NCBI RefSeq assembly: GCF_024662015.1
Contig: NZ_CP102480.1
Location: 1,398,501 to 1,462,500, forward strand
Length of the DNA: 64,000 nucleotides
Direction of reading: 5' to 3'
Origin: Nisaea acidiphila
GTDB taxonomy: Bacteria > Pseudomonadota > Alphaproteobacteria > Thalassobaculales > Thalassobaculaceae
How positions within the stretch are numbered: the first letter of the stretch is position 1; each line of letters begins with the position of its first letter. The notes beneath the pieces are model-generated. The model searched no databases and was not told where the DNA came from. It saw nothing but the letters and a program-made list of their open reading frames with translations. The position numbers and the translations under genes were made by a program. Below, piece after piece: positions 49,586-58,302 of the stretch.

Positions 49586-50362
49586 TCACTCTTCAAAGGT
49601 CACTAATTGCTCCCGGAACGACGGAACCAAGTCCTCCTTAGGCACGTGATCGCCAACCTCCTCTAACAAATCGAAGTATATGAACGGCTCGCCTTTCGCC
49701 CGGTGGGTCATGTAGGCCCTGATTTGGTCAGAAACCAAAAGCCAAAACGCCATACCCTGGTCAACGGCGTTGCATAAGGAAGCGCCCGTAGCAGTAAGCA
49801 TTCTTGAAAAATGCAATAATCGTTCCTCAGTTAAACCGTCGTCGGCTTCTCGGGAAAAGTCTGAGATGAGGGTGTTGCGGCTCGTGGAAACGTCTTCAAT
49901 TTTTTGCATTGTTCCCATAGCTCGGTGAGCAAATAACGAAAGTGGCGGCATTTCCTTGTTGAGCGACGAGTACTCCGAAGCGTCCGGGGGCGACAAAGCC
50001 GCTATTCGCTCCATGCACACATAAAAATGTTGTAGCGAACTCGCCAAGCTGCGCAGATCTTGATATTTCTCTGCGCGGTTCGTCAGAGGCGTGTTGACGA
50101 TGTTTTCCGTCGCTCTTTCTACCTTTTCAACATCCCAGGCCAAATCGCTGGTAAATTGCATTTTAACATTCGCCAGAGTCTCGATATTTGACGCTGCGGC
50201 CATATTGAGACGATTTAGCGCGTCCAGCGCAGCTCGCCATTTTGCCTTCGCTTCCGACTTGGAATGCACGCGCTGCTGTAAGAGAAATGCCCCGATACCC
50301 AACGCAAAACCTAAGAATGAACCAATCGCCGTCTGTGTCACACCTAACCAAAACTCTGACAT
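49586..50362 (-). CDS. Hypothetical membrane-anchored protein
   Basis: 258-residue protein with one N-terminal transmembrane segment (TAIGSFLGFALGIGAFLL, about 11-28). A long, mostly helical cytoplasmic part follows, with no recognised domain. Base composition and codon use are markedly more AT-rich than in neighbouring genes, and it sits just after tRNA-Phe; both suggest horizontal acquisition. The design, a membrane anchor plus a helical domain, recalls some accessory or defence-island proteins, but no function can be assigned. Confidence 0.65.
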   Translation of the reverse strand: MSEFWLGVTQTAIGSFLGFALGIGAFLLQQRVHSKSEAKAKWRAALDALNRLNMAAASNIETLANVKMQFTSDLAWDVEKVERATENIVNTPLTNRAEKYQDLRSLASSLQHFYVCMERIAALSPPDASEYSSLNKEMPPLSLFAHRAMGTMQKIEDVSTSRNTLISDFSREADDGLTEERLLHFSRMLTATGASLCNAVDQGMAFWLLVSDQIRAYMTHRAKGEPFIYFDLLEEVGDHVPKEDLVPSFREQLVTFEE

Positions 50363-50454
50363 TTGTTCTCCCCCCGGCCACCTGATCAGATAAATGGCAC
50401 GAGACCACGCTCGTTAGGAACACTGACATATGCTCTCAGGAGATGGTCGATTTA

Positions 50455-50493
50455 AGGTGGCTCGGCAGAGCCTAATTTCAGAGCCGACCACCT
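50455..50493. repeat. Long imperfect hairpin between the two island ORFs
   Basis: AGGTGG-C-TCGGC, 16-17 base loop, GCCGACCACCT: an 11-bp stem with one bulged C. No T-run follows. It could be a regulatory hairpin or a remnant. Confidence 0.4.
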
Positions 50494-50596
50494 AGATGAT
50501 TCTAGCAAAACTATCATAAACTCGTGCCTTATCCCGTTCCCGCTACGATCCCATCTGACGCGCGGCTTCTCGGTTCGTGAGCCTCTGATCGGTCGC

Positions 50597-50848
50597 ATGA
50601 TATCCATCGAAGAGCTCGACGAGGCGAAAGGGACGAACCTTGCGGCGAAAGCCGGCTGGGCGTTCTTCGGGCAAATCCTTGCCGCCCCTGTCGGCCTCTT
50701 TGTCGGAGCTGCCCTCGTGGGCAATGGAAAGCAGGTCTGTTTTGGGGCTGAACTGACGGACGGGCGCTTCATCGAACAGACCGGCCCGGCGACATTTTCC
50801 GCGCCCGCTTCAATCGCTCAAGCCTCGTCGTTCGAAGCCGCCGGTTAG
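50597..50848 (+). CDS. Possible small hypothetical protein
   Basis: 83-residue ORF in the lower-GC stretch. It has a central hydrophobic, glycine-rich segment (FFGQILAAPVGLFVGAALVG), then VCFGAELTDGRFIEQTGP. The start ATG lacks a clear Shine-Dalgarno, and the frame is open upstream without another start codon. Its amino-acid composition is protein-like. No family is recognised. Confidence 0.4.
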   Translation: MISIEELDEAKGTNLAAKAGWAFFGQILAAPVGLFVGAALVGNGKQVCFGAELTDGRFIEQTGPATFSAPASIAQASSFEAAG

Positions 50849-51294
50849 GCTTCAAGGGACGCTCAAATAACTTTCAACTTAGCTTTCATCTTCCAGCCGC
50901 GAACCTGAAACCTGGTTTCATCTGCCGCCCGGAATTCCCCCGTTTTCTGTTTTCCGTACTCCCAAGTCCATTTGTCGCAGCGCTGTTCCATCTGGCAATT
51001 TACACCTTCGCGCCGGACCGCTGTGACACGCGACAACCCTTTGGTTTTGTGCCGGTATTTCCCGCTTCGTCTCGCAAAATCCCGCTTCCGTTTCTTACAA
51101 AACCAAGTGTCTCAGTACAGCCGCGACGTGAGCGATGTGTATTGCTTCCACGATGAGAACAGATTTTCCGCGATGCAGCATTGTTTTCCGCATTGCAGCA
51201 TACAGGTTGGCTTCACCGGTCCCCTGCGATAAGCCACGCCTCCAACCGATAAACCTGCCGATTTGTGCGGCATGCATCGGGTTGGAGACATGCA
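50849..51294. other. 446-bp stretch without a convincing gene, upstream of panB
   Basis: Lower-GC DNA with only short, low-quality ORFs. It contains tandem 20-bp repeats at 51164-51203, about 90 bp before panB, and should hold the panBC promoter. It also has an 11-bp inverted match to the repeat region after tRNA-Phe (AAAACCAAGTG at 51099-51109 against CACTTGGTTTT at 49541-49551). Confidence 0.5.
51164..51203. repeat. Two tandem 20-bp repeats upstream of panBC
   Basis: TTTTCCGCGATGCAGCATTG is followed directly by TTTTCCGCATTGCAGCATAC, identical at 16 of 20 positions. Each unit has TTTTCCGC and TGCAGCAT blocks. Repeats spaced by two helical turns suggest a cooperative regulator site for panBC. 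Confidence 0.55.
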
Positions 51295-52137
51295 ATGAAA
51301 TATGATTTTCGCGGGGCGGAGCCGAACCGGCGCCATATCGGCCCGGGCGATATCCGCGCCGCAACGCCCGACCGCCCGCTGGTCTGCCTAACCGCCTATA
51401 CCGCGCCCGTCGCCGCCTATCTCGATCCGGTCTGCGACCTGCTGCTGGTCGGCGATTCGCTCGGCATGGTGATCTACGGCATGGACGGCACCGTCGGGGT
51501 CACACTCGATATGATGATCGCCCATGGCCGCGCCGTGACCAGACGGGCGCGCCATGCCTGCGTCGTCGTCGACCTGCCGGCCGGCAGCTACGAGGACGGG
51601 CCGGGGCAGGCGCTCGAAAGCGCACGCCGCGTCATGGCCGAGACCGGGGCCGATGCGGTAAAGCTTGAAGGTGGCATCGCCGTCGAGGCCTCGATCGCCG
51701 CCCTGGTCGGGGACGGCATCCCCGTACTCGGCCATATCGGCCTGCTGCCGCAGCATGCGGAAGAAGGTTTCAGGATCCAGGGGCGCGGCGAGGACGGCGC
51801 CCGCCAGGTGCTGGAGGATGGCCTTGCCGTCGAGCGCGCCAGCGCCTTCGCCGTCGTCATCGAGGGCACGGTGGAGCCTGTCGCCCGCCGGGTGACCGAA
51901 GCACTCTCCATCCCGACCATCGGGATCGGCGCCTCCGCCGCCTGTAGCGGCCAGATCTTGGTCACCGACGACCTGCTCGGTCTCTATGACGGGCACCTTC
52001 CGAAATTCGCCGAACGGTACGCCGATCTCGCGGGCACGATCCGCGAAGCGGCGCAGCGTTGGACGGATGACGTACGCAGCCGGGCCTTTCCGGCCGAACG
52101 CAACACCTACGCCGAGAGACCGGCGGGAAAGGTTTGA
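51295..52137 (+). CDS. panB: 3-methyl-2-oxobutanoate hydroxymethyltransferase
   Basis: 280-residue enzyme that hydroxymethylates 2-oxoisovalerate to ketopantoate, the first step of pantothenate (CoA) synthesis. Metal and substrate motifs: LLLVGDSLGMV, VVVDLPAGSYED, KLEGG, and the catalytic Glu in VVIEGTVEP. ATG 51295 has GGAGA about 7-8 bases upstream. panC follows after 3 bases. Confidence 0.94.
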   Translation: MKYDFRGAEPNRRHIGPGDIRAATPDRPLVCLTAYTAPVAAYLDPVCDLLLVGDSLGMVIYGMDGTVGVTLDMMIAHGRAVTRRARHACVVVDLPAGSYEDGPGQALESARRVMAETGADAVKLEGGIAVEASIAALVGDGIPVLGHIGLLPQHAEEGFRIQGRGEDGARQVLEDGLAVERASAFAVVIEGTVEPVARRVTEALSIPTIGIGASAACSGQILVTDDLLGLYDGHLPKFAERYADLAGTIREAAQRWTDDVRSRAFPAERNTYAERPAGKV

Positions 52138-52140
52138 ACG

Positions 52141-52977
52141 ATGGAAATCATTCGCACCAAAGCTGATCTCCGCGCTCGTGTGAGCAACTGGAGAAGCGCC
52201 GGCGAGACAATCGCCCTGACACCGACAATGGGGGCGATCCACGAAGGCCATCTCTCGCTCGTCCGACTCGGTCTCGAACGCGCGAACCATTGCGTCGGAA
52301 CGATCTTCGTCAACCCGAGGCAATTCGGGCCGAATGAGGATTTCGCCACCTATCCGAGGGACGAGGAAGGCGATTTCGCCAAGTTCGAGGCCGCCGGCTG
52401 CGACGCGGTATATGCGCCGGCACCCGACCAGATCTACGGGACGGACTACAAGACCGAAGTCATCGTGCACGATATTTCGGATTTAATGGAGGGCGCGAGC
52501 CGACCCGGCTTCTTCACGGGAGTTGCGACCGTCGTCTCGAAGCTCCTCATCCAGGCAATGCCGGATATCGCGATTTTCGGCGAGAAGGATTTCCAGCAGC
52601 TCGCCGTCATCAGGACCATGGCCCGCGACCTTGATCTGCCAATCGAGATCCTGGGGGCACCGACAGTCCGGGAGCCGGACGGTCTCGCCCTCTCCTCGCG
52701 CAACGCCTATCTGGACGAGAGCCAGCGCCGTATAGCCCCGGCGCTCCATGAGGCAATGATCGCCGCCGCGGCAACCGTTCAGAACGGCACGGCTCCCGAA
52801 ATCGCAGCCGATCAGGCACGGAAAGCGACCCTCTCCGCCGGGTTTCAGGAGGTCGACTATATCGACATCCGCGACCAAGACAGTTTTCTGACCGCCACCG
52901 CGCCCGGCGATAATCTCCGGATCTTCGCCGCGGCGCGCCTAGGCACCTGCCGCCTGATCGACAATCTCGGGATCTGA
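52141..52977 (+). CDS. panC: Pantothenate synthetase
   Basis: 278-residue ATP-dependent ligase joining pantoate and beta-alanine. The nucleotidyl-transfer motif PTMGAIHEGHLSL is near residue 30; further motifs are FVNPRQFGPNEDF, GEKDFQQL and ALSSRNAYL. It forms an operon with panB. No intrinsic terminator is seen before the hairpin that controls the next gene, so some cotranscription is possible. Confidence 0.95.
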   Translation: MEIIRTKADLRARVSNWRSAGETIALTPTMGAIHEGHLSLVRLGLERANHCVGTIFVNPRQFGPNEDFATYPRDEEGDFAKFEAAGCDAVYAPAPDQIYGTDYKTEVIVHDISDLMEGASRPGFFTGVATVVSKLLIQAMPDIAIFGEKDFQQLAVIRTMARDLDLPIEILGAPTVREPDGLALSSRNAYLDESQRRIAPALHEAMIAAAATVQNGTAPEIAADQARKATLSAGFQEVDYIDIRDQDSFLTATAPGDNLRIFAAARLGTCRLIDNLGI

Positions 52978-52993
52978 CGAGTTCGGCTATTCC

Positions 52994-53045
52994 GGCTATT
53001 CTCCCTTTTGAAGCCGCGTGCAAGCGGCAGCGAGGGAGAATAGCC
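52994..53045 (+). promoter_or_regulatory. Perfect 13-bp hairpin that hides the cupin gene's ribosome binding site
   Basis: GGCTATTCTCCCT pairs exactly with AGGGAGAATAGCC. The 26-base loop carries an inner 5-bp hairpin (GCCGC-GTGCAA-GCGGC). The right arm contains the GGGAG Shine-Dalgarno and ends one base before the ATG at 53047. A second copy of the start of the left arm (GGCTATTC, 52985-52992) lies immediately upstream, offering an alternative pairing. Basis: direct reading; translational control is inferred. Confidence 0.7.
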
Positions 53046-53046
53046 G

Positions 53047-53421
53047 ATGGCAATAGAAACGCCGAACTACCCGGACCATGCGCGCCTGGGAGCGCTCGAC
53101 TCCCGGATGGTGGATCCCGACTGCCTCGACTGGGTTCCGACCCGGTTCGAGGGCGTCGAGATGAAGGTGCTGATGGAGGACAGGGAGAGCGGCCTAATGA
53201 CCGCGCTCTTCCGCTGGCAACCCGGCGCCATGCTCCCGCATCACGAACATGTCGATATAGAGCAGACCTACATGCTGGAAGGCCGGCTGGAAGACGAGCA
53301 GGGCTCGATCGGGCCGGGGGAATATGTCTGGCGCCCGGCCGGAAGCCGACACGTCGCGCGGGCTCCCGAAGGTGCGCTGATGCTCAGTATCTTTCACAAG
53401 CCGAACCGGTTTCTCGACTAG
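53047..53421 (+). CDS. Cupin domain protein, ChrR-like
   Basis: 124-residue single-domain cupin. The metal-binding motif 1 is LPHHEHVDIEQTYMLEG, and motif 2 PGEYVWRPAGSRH. Spacing resembles the ChrR cupin-like family, whose members act as metal-dependent sensors or dioxygenase-like enzymes; function here is unknown. The anti-sigma domain of ChrR is absent. Translation probably depends on opening the hairpin at 52994-53045. Confidence 0.8.
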   Translation: MAIETPNYPDHARLGALDSRMVDPDCLDWVPTRFEGVEMKVLMEDRESGLMTALFRWQPGAMLPHHEHVDIEQTYMLEGRLEDEQGSIGPGEYVWRPAGSRHVARAPEGALMLSIFHKPNRFLD

Positions 53422-53700
53422 CTCTGGATATCGGCTCGAAGAAGATCGCGGCAGCGCACGAACAAAGCTTCAGAATATTTTATTGTGCCGCGACAGAGAC
53501 CTGCATCGTTAAGGCCTGTGTCTCGACAGGCCTGAATCGCAATGCATTCTGACGCTACGAACAATCCCGCAAACATTTTAGACAAGCATAATCTATTATA
53601 ATTACTCAATATTTTATTCGATTAATCTTGCTCGATCAGAGTCGTCGATTAATTTCCTGACAAAATTATTACTTTTAACAGCGCTTTGCTTGGCAACTGA

Positions 53701-54246
53701 ATGTCGAATGGCGACAAAAACTCTACCGACACTATCCTAGACGGGTCCGAGCTCACGCATCCCGAACATCGCGCGCTCTTCGAGCACTGGATGGCACATC
53801 GGCGCGGCGATCTGGTCCCGCTGCGGAGCAGCTTCGACCCGCTCGCGTTCCACCGTTCGATGCCCCGGATGGCAATCATCGAGCGCGGCGGAAGTGCGGA
53901 CAGCCCAAGTTTCCGCTACCGGCTGGCCGGCACCGAGATCGTGCGTCGCGCGGGGCGCGATCCGACCGGGATGACTTTCGAGGAGCTTTATGAGGGCACC
54001 TATCTGGAGACCGCGAACCGCACCTATCGCGAGGTCATGGCGTCCGGACAGGCGCATTTTTCCCACCGGATCTATCCGACGGGCAAAGATGCCGGATATC
54101 TCTACTATGACCGGCTCATCCTGCCTTACAGCTCGAACGGCAGCGAGGTCGACCAGTTCGTTCTCTTGATCGTCGTTATCGAACAGGATGCGCCGAAGCA
54201 GCAGGCCGGCAGCTTTTCCTTCTTCGGCAGGAAACGGAACGCCTGA
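53701..54246 (+). CDS. PAS_5 family PAS domain protein
   Basis: 181-residue stand-alone PAS protein. It has the PAS_5 core MPRMAIIERG, then SFRYRLAGTEIVRRAGRDPTG, and DRLILPYSSNGSEVDQFVLL. It is a paralogue of the truncated gene at 1-406. A C-terminal tail is polar. No output domain is present, so it probably acts through a partner. No Shine-Dalgarno is visible before the ATG. The 279 bases upstream are very AT-rich. Confidence 0.75.
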   Translation: MSNGDKNSTDTILDGSELTHPEHRALFEHWMAHRRGDLVPLRSSFDPLAFHRSMPRMAIIERGGSADSPSFRYRLAGTEIVRRAGRDPTGMTFEELYEGTYLETANRTYREVMASGQAHFSHRIYPTGKDAGYLYYDRLILPYSSNGSEVDQFVLLIVVIEQDAPKQQAGSFSFFGRKRNA

Positions 54247-54261
54247 CCGACTCCCCGCGCC

Positions 54262-54294
54262 CAAAATGAAAACGGGCGCCGAAACGGCGCCCGT
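54262..54294 (-). terminator. Intrinsic terminator of trxA
   Basis: ACGGGCGCCG-TTT-CGGCGCCCGT on the minus strand, a perfect 10-bp stem, followed by TTTCATTTT. It also closes the convergent PAS_5 gene's region. Confidence 0.85.
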
Positions 54295-54322
54295 CCTCAG
54301 AATTCGGGTTGTCAGACGGCGC

Positions 54323-54643
54323 TCAGAGCGCTTCGTCGACCCACTGCTGCAGCTGCGCCTTCGGCATCGCGCCCATCTTGGTCGCCGCGACCTGACCGTC
54401 CTTGAACAGGATCAGGGTCGGAATGCCGCGCACGCCATATTGCTGCGGGGTCTGCGGGTTCTCGTCGATATTGATCTTGGCGACGGTGACCTTGTCGCCC
54501 ATCGACTGCGCCATCTCCTCGAGCGCCGGTGCGATCGCCTTGCAGGGGCCGCACCATTCGGCCCAGAAATCGACCAGAACCGGCTTGTCGGAATTCAGAA
54601 CGCTGTCGGAGAAACTGGTGTCGGTGACTGCAATCGTCGACAT
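54323..54643 (-). CDS. trxA: Thioredoxin
   Basis: 106-residue cytoplasmic disulphide reductase. Active site [10 protein letters not shown] near residues 30-39, cis-proline loop [14 protein letters not shown] 54643 has GAGGAAG about 7 bases upstream. It is last in a leftward run after addA, a common alphaproteobacterial order. Confidence 0.96.
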   Translation of the reverse strand: MSTIAVTDTSFSDSVLNSDKPVLVDFWAEWCGPCKAIAPALEEMAQSMGDKVTVAKINIDENPQTPQQYGVRGIPTLILFKDGQVAATKMGAMPKAQLQQWVDEAL

Positions 54644-54779
54644 GGGGGCTTCCTCGTTTGCCTTGTCTTGCATGCCGGGCTCCCACCCTCGCATGAGAAG
54701 TGAATCTAGGAAGCGCCCGCAATCACGTCAAGACAGCCTGCCCCGCCCCAGCATTTCCGCGGCGGAAAGAGCCTCGCCA

Positions 54780-57700
54780 CTAAACGGCACGTGCCCCCGG
54801 CGCGTGTGAGTCGAGGAGTCCCGGCGGCAGTTCGGTCAAGAACGGCCCGTCGGTCCAGAGCAGCAGACAGCGCACGTCGCGGTCCTCGAACATGCCCGCC
54901 AGCAGGACCCGGTAGGCCGCCATCTGGCGCAGGTAGATCACCGGCACGTCCTGCAGGCGCTCCGGCGGCGGCCGGTTGGTCTTGAAATCGACGACGGTCA
55001 CGCGGTCCGGCGCGACCAGCAGCCGGTCGATCTGCCCGGAGACGATTGTGACGCCCCCGTCCCCGATCGCGACCTGCCCGACGATCGGTACCTCGGCCCT
55101 GGAATTCTCCGCGAAAAGGCCCGACCAGTCGGGATGCTCCAGAACCCCCATGACCTCGTCCAGATAGCGCGCGGCAAGTTCAGGCGCGAGATCGTGCAGC
55201 GGCCGGGCGAGGAAAGAAGCTCCCGCCGCACGGCGGTGCTCCGGAGGCAGGTCCGGCAACACCTGCAGCATTCGGTGCATTAGCTGGCCGCGCTTGAAGC
55301 GTCCCTGATCCGTCGGGGACAGCGGTGAGCGCAGGGCCGGTTCGGGATCGCTCGGGCGCGACGGCATCAGCGGGCGCGGCGGCACCGGTTCCGGCGCCGG
55401 CTGCGACTGCGCCCAGTCGGGCACCGGCCGTCTCGCCTCGGTTCCGGAAGCAACCCTGACGGGCGGCAACACATCACGTTCCTGCGGCGTTTCGTGGCGA
55501 AGCAACGGCAGGTCGGAGCCCGATGCGGCGCTGACCGTTCCGTCCTCGATCTCGGATGCGAGACCGCCCATGGCGCCACGGATCAGATCGTACCAGTTCC
55601 CTTCCGGCGCACGCTGTTTGGTGGCCCAGCCGGCGACATAGAGCCGGTCCTCGGCACGGGTCATCGCGACATAGAGCAGACGCCTGTATTCTTCGTTGCG
55701 CTTGCGCTCGGCGGCTTCCTTGGCGCCGATACTCGCCGCCGCGTCCTCCGCCCTGGCCGGGGCGCAGAGCGGGACCGGGACGCCGTCCCCCGACTCCGCC
55801 CAGAGGATCTTCGCCGTGCCGCGCGGAACCTGCATGGTGTCCGGCATGAAGACGATCGGCGCCTGCAAGCCCTTCGACCCGTGCACGGTCATGACGCGCA
55901 CGCGGCCGCCCTCGCCGCCTTCCATGTCGCGCTTGATGTCGCTCTCGGAAGCCTCCAGCCAGTGCAGGAAGCCCTGCAGGGAGGGCACATGCCCGCGTTC
56001 GTATTCCAGCGCTTGGGCGAGGAACTCGTCGAGCGGGTCCGCCGCCTCGATGCCAAGCCGCTCCAGAATCCGCCGCCGCCCGCTCGGCTCGCCCTCGGCG
56101 AGGATGCCGGCGAAGAGCTCGTAGGGCGGCATGGTGTCGGTCCGCGCGAGATAGGAGGTGAGCAGCTCGTCGGCGCGGGCGAAGGAAGTCTTCTCTGGCG
56201 CGCGCCGCCGCAGCTCGCGCCAGAGCCGCCCCTCCTTGCGGTTCCAGGCGAGCTCGAACAGCTCGTCCTCGTCGAGCCCAATGAGCGGACTTTTCAGCAC
56301 TGTCGCCAGCGTCAGGTCGTCTTCCGGCAGCAGCAGGAAACGGCCGAGCGCGATCAGGTCCATGACCGCGATCTGGTCGCTCAGTACCATGCGGTCGACA
56401 CCGGCGACGTCGATATCCCGCTCCTTCAGAGCGCGTACCATCTCATGCACGAAGCCGCCGCGCCTGCGCACCAGCACCATGATGTCACCGGGACCGATGG
56501 AGCGGCCCTTGGAAGACAGTATCTCGCCCCTGTCCATCCACGAGCGGATACGGCCCGCAATCGCTCCGGCGAGCCGGGAGGCCGGATTGTCGAGCCCACG
56601 CTGGGCAAGCGGCAGGGCCCAGCTGCCTTCCTCCTCGCTCTCGGCCGGCAGGAAGGGCGGCCAGACTTCGACCAGGCTCGCATCGCCGCCGCGCGAAACG
56701 CCGTGGCGGATCGAGAGCAGTTCGCCCTCCTCGTCCGCCTCGAGCACGCCCTCGCCCGCGGGACGGCTGTTGAACAGCCGGTCGACCAGTCCCAGCACCG
56801 CCGCGCCGGAGCGGAAGGAGACCTCGAGATCGACCGAGGCCCAGGTGCCGGACGCCGCCTCGATGCGCGCGGCGAAATGCCGGCGCATGCGGAGGAACCC
56901 TTCAGGGTCGGCGCGCTGGAACGAGAAGATCGACTGTTTCACGTCGCCGACGGCGAAGATGCTGCGCCCGGCGTCGCGCGCCTCCTCGTAGGCGCCTGCG
57001 CCGGCGAAGAACTCCTCGGTCAGCGCCTGCACCACCTCCCACTGCTCGGGGTTCGTGTCCTGCGCCTCGTCGATCAGGATATGGTCCAGCCCGCCGTCGA
57101 GCTTGAACAGAACCCAGGCGGCAACGCCGGGCCGCTTCAGCAGGTCGCAGACCGTCGCGACAAGATCCTCGAAATCGACCAGCGCCCCGCGCCGTTTGCC
57201 CGCCTCGTAGCCGTCCAGCACGGCGGCAGAGATGCGCAGCACCGCCGATGTGCGCTCGGCGAGGCCATGGGCGTTCAGCAGCTCCTTCAGCGCGATCAGG
57301 CGCTCGCCCTCGCGGGCAAGCACGGTTTCGATGTCGGAGAACAAATCCACCGCCGCTTTCGTCGCCAACCTTTTCCGGAGATCTCCGTTGCCGGTCAGGA
57401 AGACGCCGCAATAGCTTTCGAAAAGCTCCGTCCGGCGCTCGCCTTCCGCCGCTAGAAAGTCCGCGAGGGCCGCGCCGCGCTCCATGTCGGTCTTGCTGCT
57501 CTCCACCAGCGCTTCGGTGGCGCGACGGAGTCCGACCAGATCGAGTGCACTGTCCGTAAGACCGTCGCGCAGCACCGTATCGGCGGTCTCGTCGGCAGGC
57601 AGATCGAGATGCGTCCTCAGCGCCGCGTCGATCTTATCCTTCCCACCGATAGCCTCGATGAAGCGGGCGAGCCGGGCGCGCTCCTGCAGCAACTCGGAAA

Positions 57701-58301
57701 CCAACCCGTCGAAAGTCTCCTCTGCGAAACGGCGGTTGATAAGCCGGAGCGCCTGTCCGAGCACGCTTTCCGGATCGGCGGCGGCCATGTTCAGCACCCG
57801 GTCGCGCGCGTCCCAGAGCCGTTCGGCGGCGGTGCGGTCGTCCATGACCTGGAAATGCGGCGGCAACCCGGCCTCGAGCGGGAAGCGTTTCAGCACGGCC
57901 TGGCAGAAGGCGTGGATGGTCTGGATCTTGAGACCGCCGGGCGTGTCCAGCGTGCGGGCGAAGAGCCGGCGGGCGAGCGCGATCTGCTCCTGCGCCGGCT
58001 GGCGGCCGAGCAGCTTCTCCAACTGACCGCTGAGGTCCGTCTCGCCGGTGACCGCCCATTCCGAAAGCTTGCCGGAAATGCGCGCGGACATCTCGGCCGC
58101 CGCCGCCTTGGTGAAAGTGAGGCAGAGGATACGCCCCGGATCGGCGCCCGCAAGCAGCAGGTTCAGCACCCGGTCGGTCAGCACCTTGGTCTTGCCGGTC
58201 CCGGCCGACGCCGCGACCCAGACCGAAGCGGCAGGGTCCGCAGCCCGGCGCTGCGCCCGGTCGGCCTCCTGGATCACCGCTGTCGGATCGTGCTCCGCCA
58301 T
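54780..58301 (-). CDS. addA: Double-strand break repair helicase/nuclease AddA
   Basis: 1173-residue UvrD/Rep-type helicase with a C-terminal RecB-like nuclease. Walker A ASAGTGKTKVL is near residue 35, motif II DEAQDTNPEQWE follows, and the nuclease motif VVDFKTNRPP is near residue 1100. With AddB it resects DNA ends to load RecA. ATG 58301 lies one base after the addB stop. Confidence 0.94.
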   Translation of the reverse strand: MAEHDPTAVIQEADRAQRRAADPAASVWVAASAGTGKTKVLTDRVLNLLLAGADPGRILCLTFTKAAAAEMSARISGKLSEWAVTGETDLSGQLEKLLGRQPAQEQIALARRLFARTLDTPGGLKIQTIHAFCQAVLKRFPLEAGLPPHFQVMDDRTAAERLWDARDRVLNMAAADPESVLGQALRLINRRFAEETFDGLVSELLQERARLARFIEAIGGKDKIDAALRTHLDLPADETADTVLRDGLTDSALDLVGLRRATEALVESSKTDMERGAALADFLAAEGERRTELFESYCGVFLTGNGDLRKRLATKAAVDLFSDIETVLAREGERLIALKELLNAHGLAERTSAVLRISAAVLDGYEAGKRRGALVDFEDLVATVCDLLKRPGVAAWVLFKLDGGLDHILIDEAQDTNPEQWEVVQALTEEFFAGAGAYEEARDAGRSIFAVGDVKQSIFSFQRADPEGFLRMRRHFAARIEAASGTWASVDLEVSFRSGAAVLGLVDRLFNSRPAGEGVLEADEEGELLSIRHGVSRGGDASLVEVWPPFLPAESEEEGSWALPLAQRGLDNPASRLAGAIAGRIRSWMDRGEILSSKGRSIGPGDIMVLVRRRGGFVHEMVRALKERDIDVAGVDRMVLSDQIAVMDLIALGRFLLLPEDDLTLATVLKSPLIGLDEDELFELAWNRKEGRLWRELRRRAPEKTSFARADELLTSYLARTDTMPPYELFAGILAEGEPSGRRRILERLGIEAADPLDEFLAQALEYERGHVPSLQGFLHWLEASESDIKRDMEGGEGGRVRVMTVHGSKGLQAPIVFMPDTMQVPRGTAKILWAESGDGVPVPLCAPARAEDAAASIGAKEAAERKRNEEYRRLLYVAMTRAEDRLYVAGWATKQRAPEGNWYDLIRGAMGGLASEIEDGTVSAASGSDLPLLRHETPQERDVLPPVRVASGTEARRPVPDWAQSQPAPEPVPPRPLMPSRPSDPEPALRSPLSPTDQGRFKRGQLMHRMLQVLPDLPPEHRRAAGASFLARPLHDLAPELAARYLDEVMGVLEHPDWSGLFAENSRAEVPIVGQVAIGDGGVTIVSGQIDRLLVAPDRVTVVDFKTNRPPPERLQDVPVIYLRQMAAYRVLLAGMFEDRDVRCLLLWTDGPFLTELPPGLLDSHAPGARAV

Positions 58302-58302
58302 C

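Noticed and set aside
49541-51109. 11-bp inverted match (CACTTGGTTTT and AAAACCAAGTG) bracketing the AT-rich stretch
   Set aside because: Too short to claim as ends of a mobile element; no transposase and no target duplication were seen.
50972-51232. Rightward 86-codon ORF upstream of panB
   Set aside because: Composition is not protein-like and it covers the tandem repeats that are more likely regulatory.
53418-53609. Leftward 63-codon ORF after the cupin gene, whose stop also shares a CTAG
   Set aside because: It is cysteine-bearing and protein-like in part, but has no Shine-Dalgarno and no recognised family. Left as an unsupported possibility.
55494-57455. Rightward ORF of 653 codons opposite addA
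   Set aside because: Same artefact; addA helicase motifs lie on the other strand.
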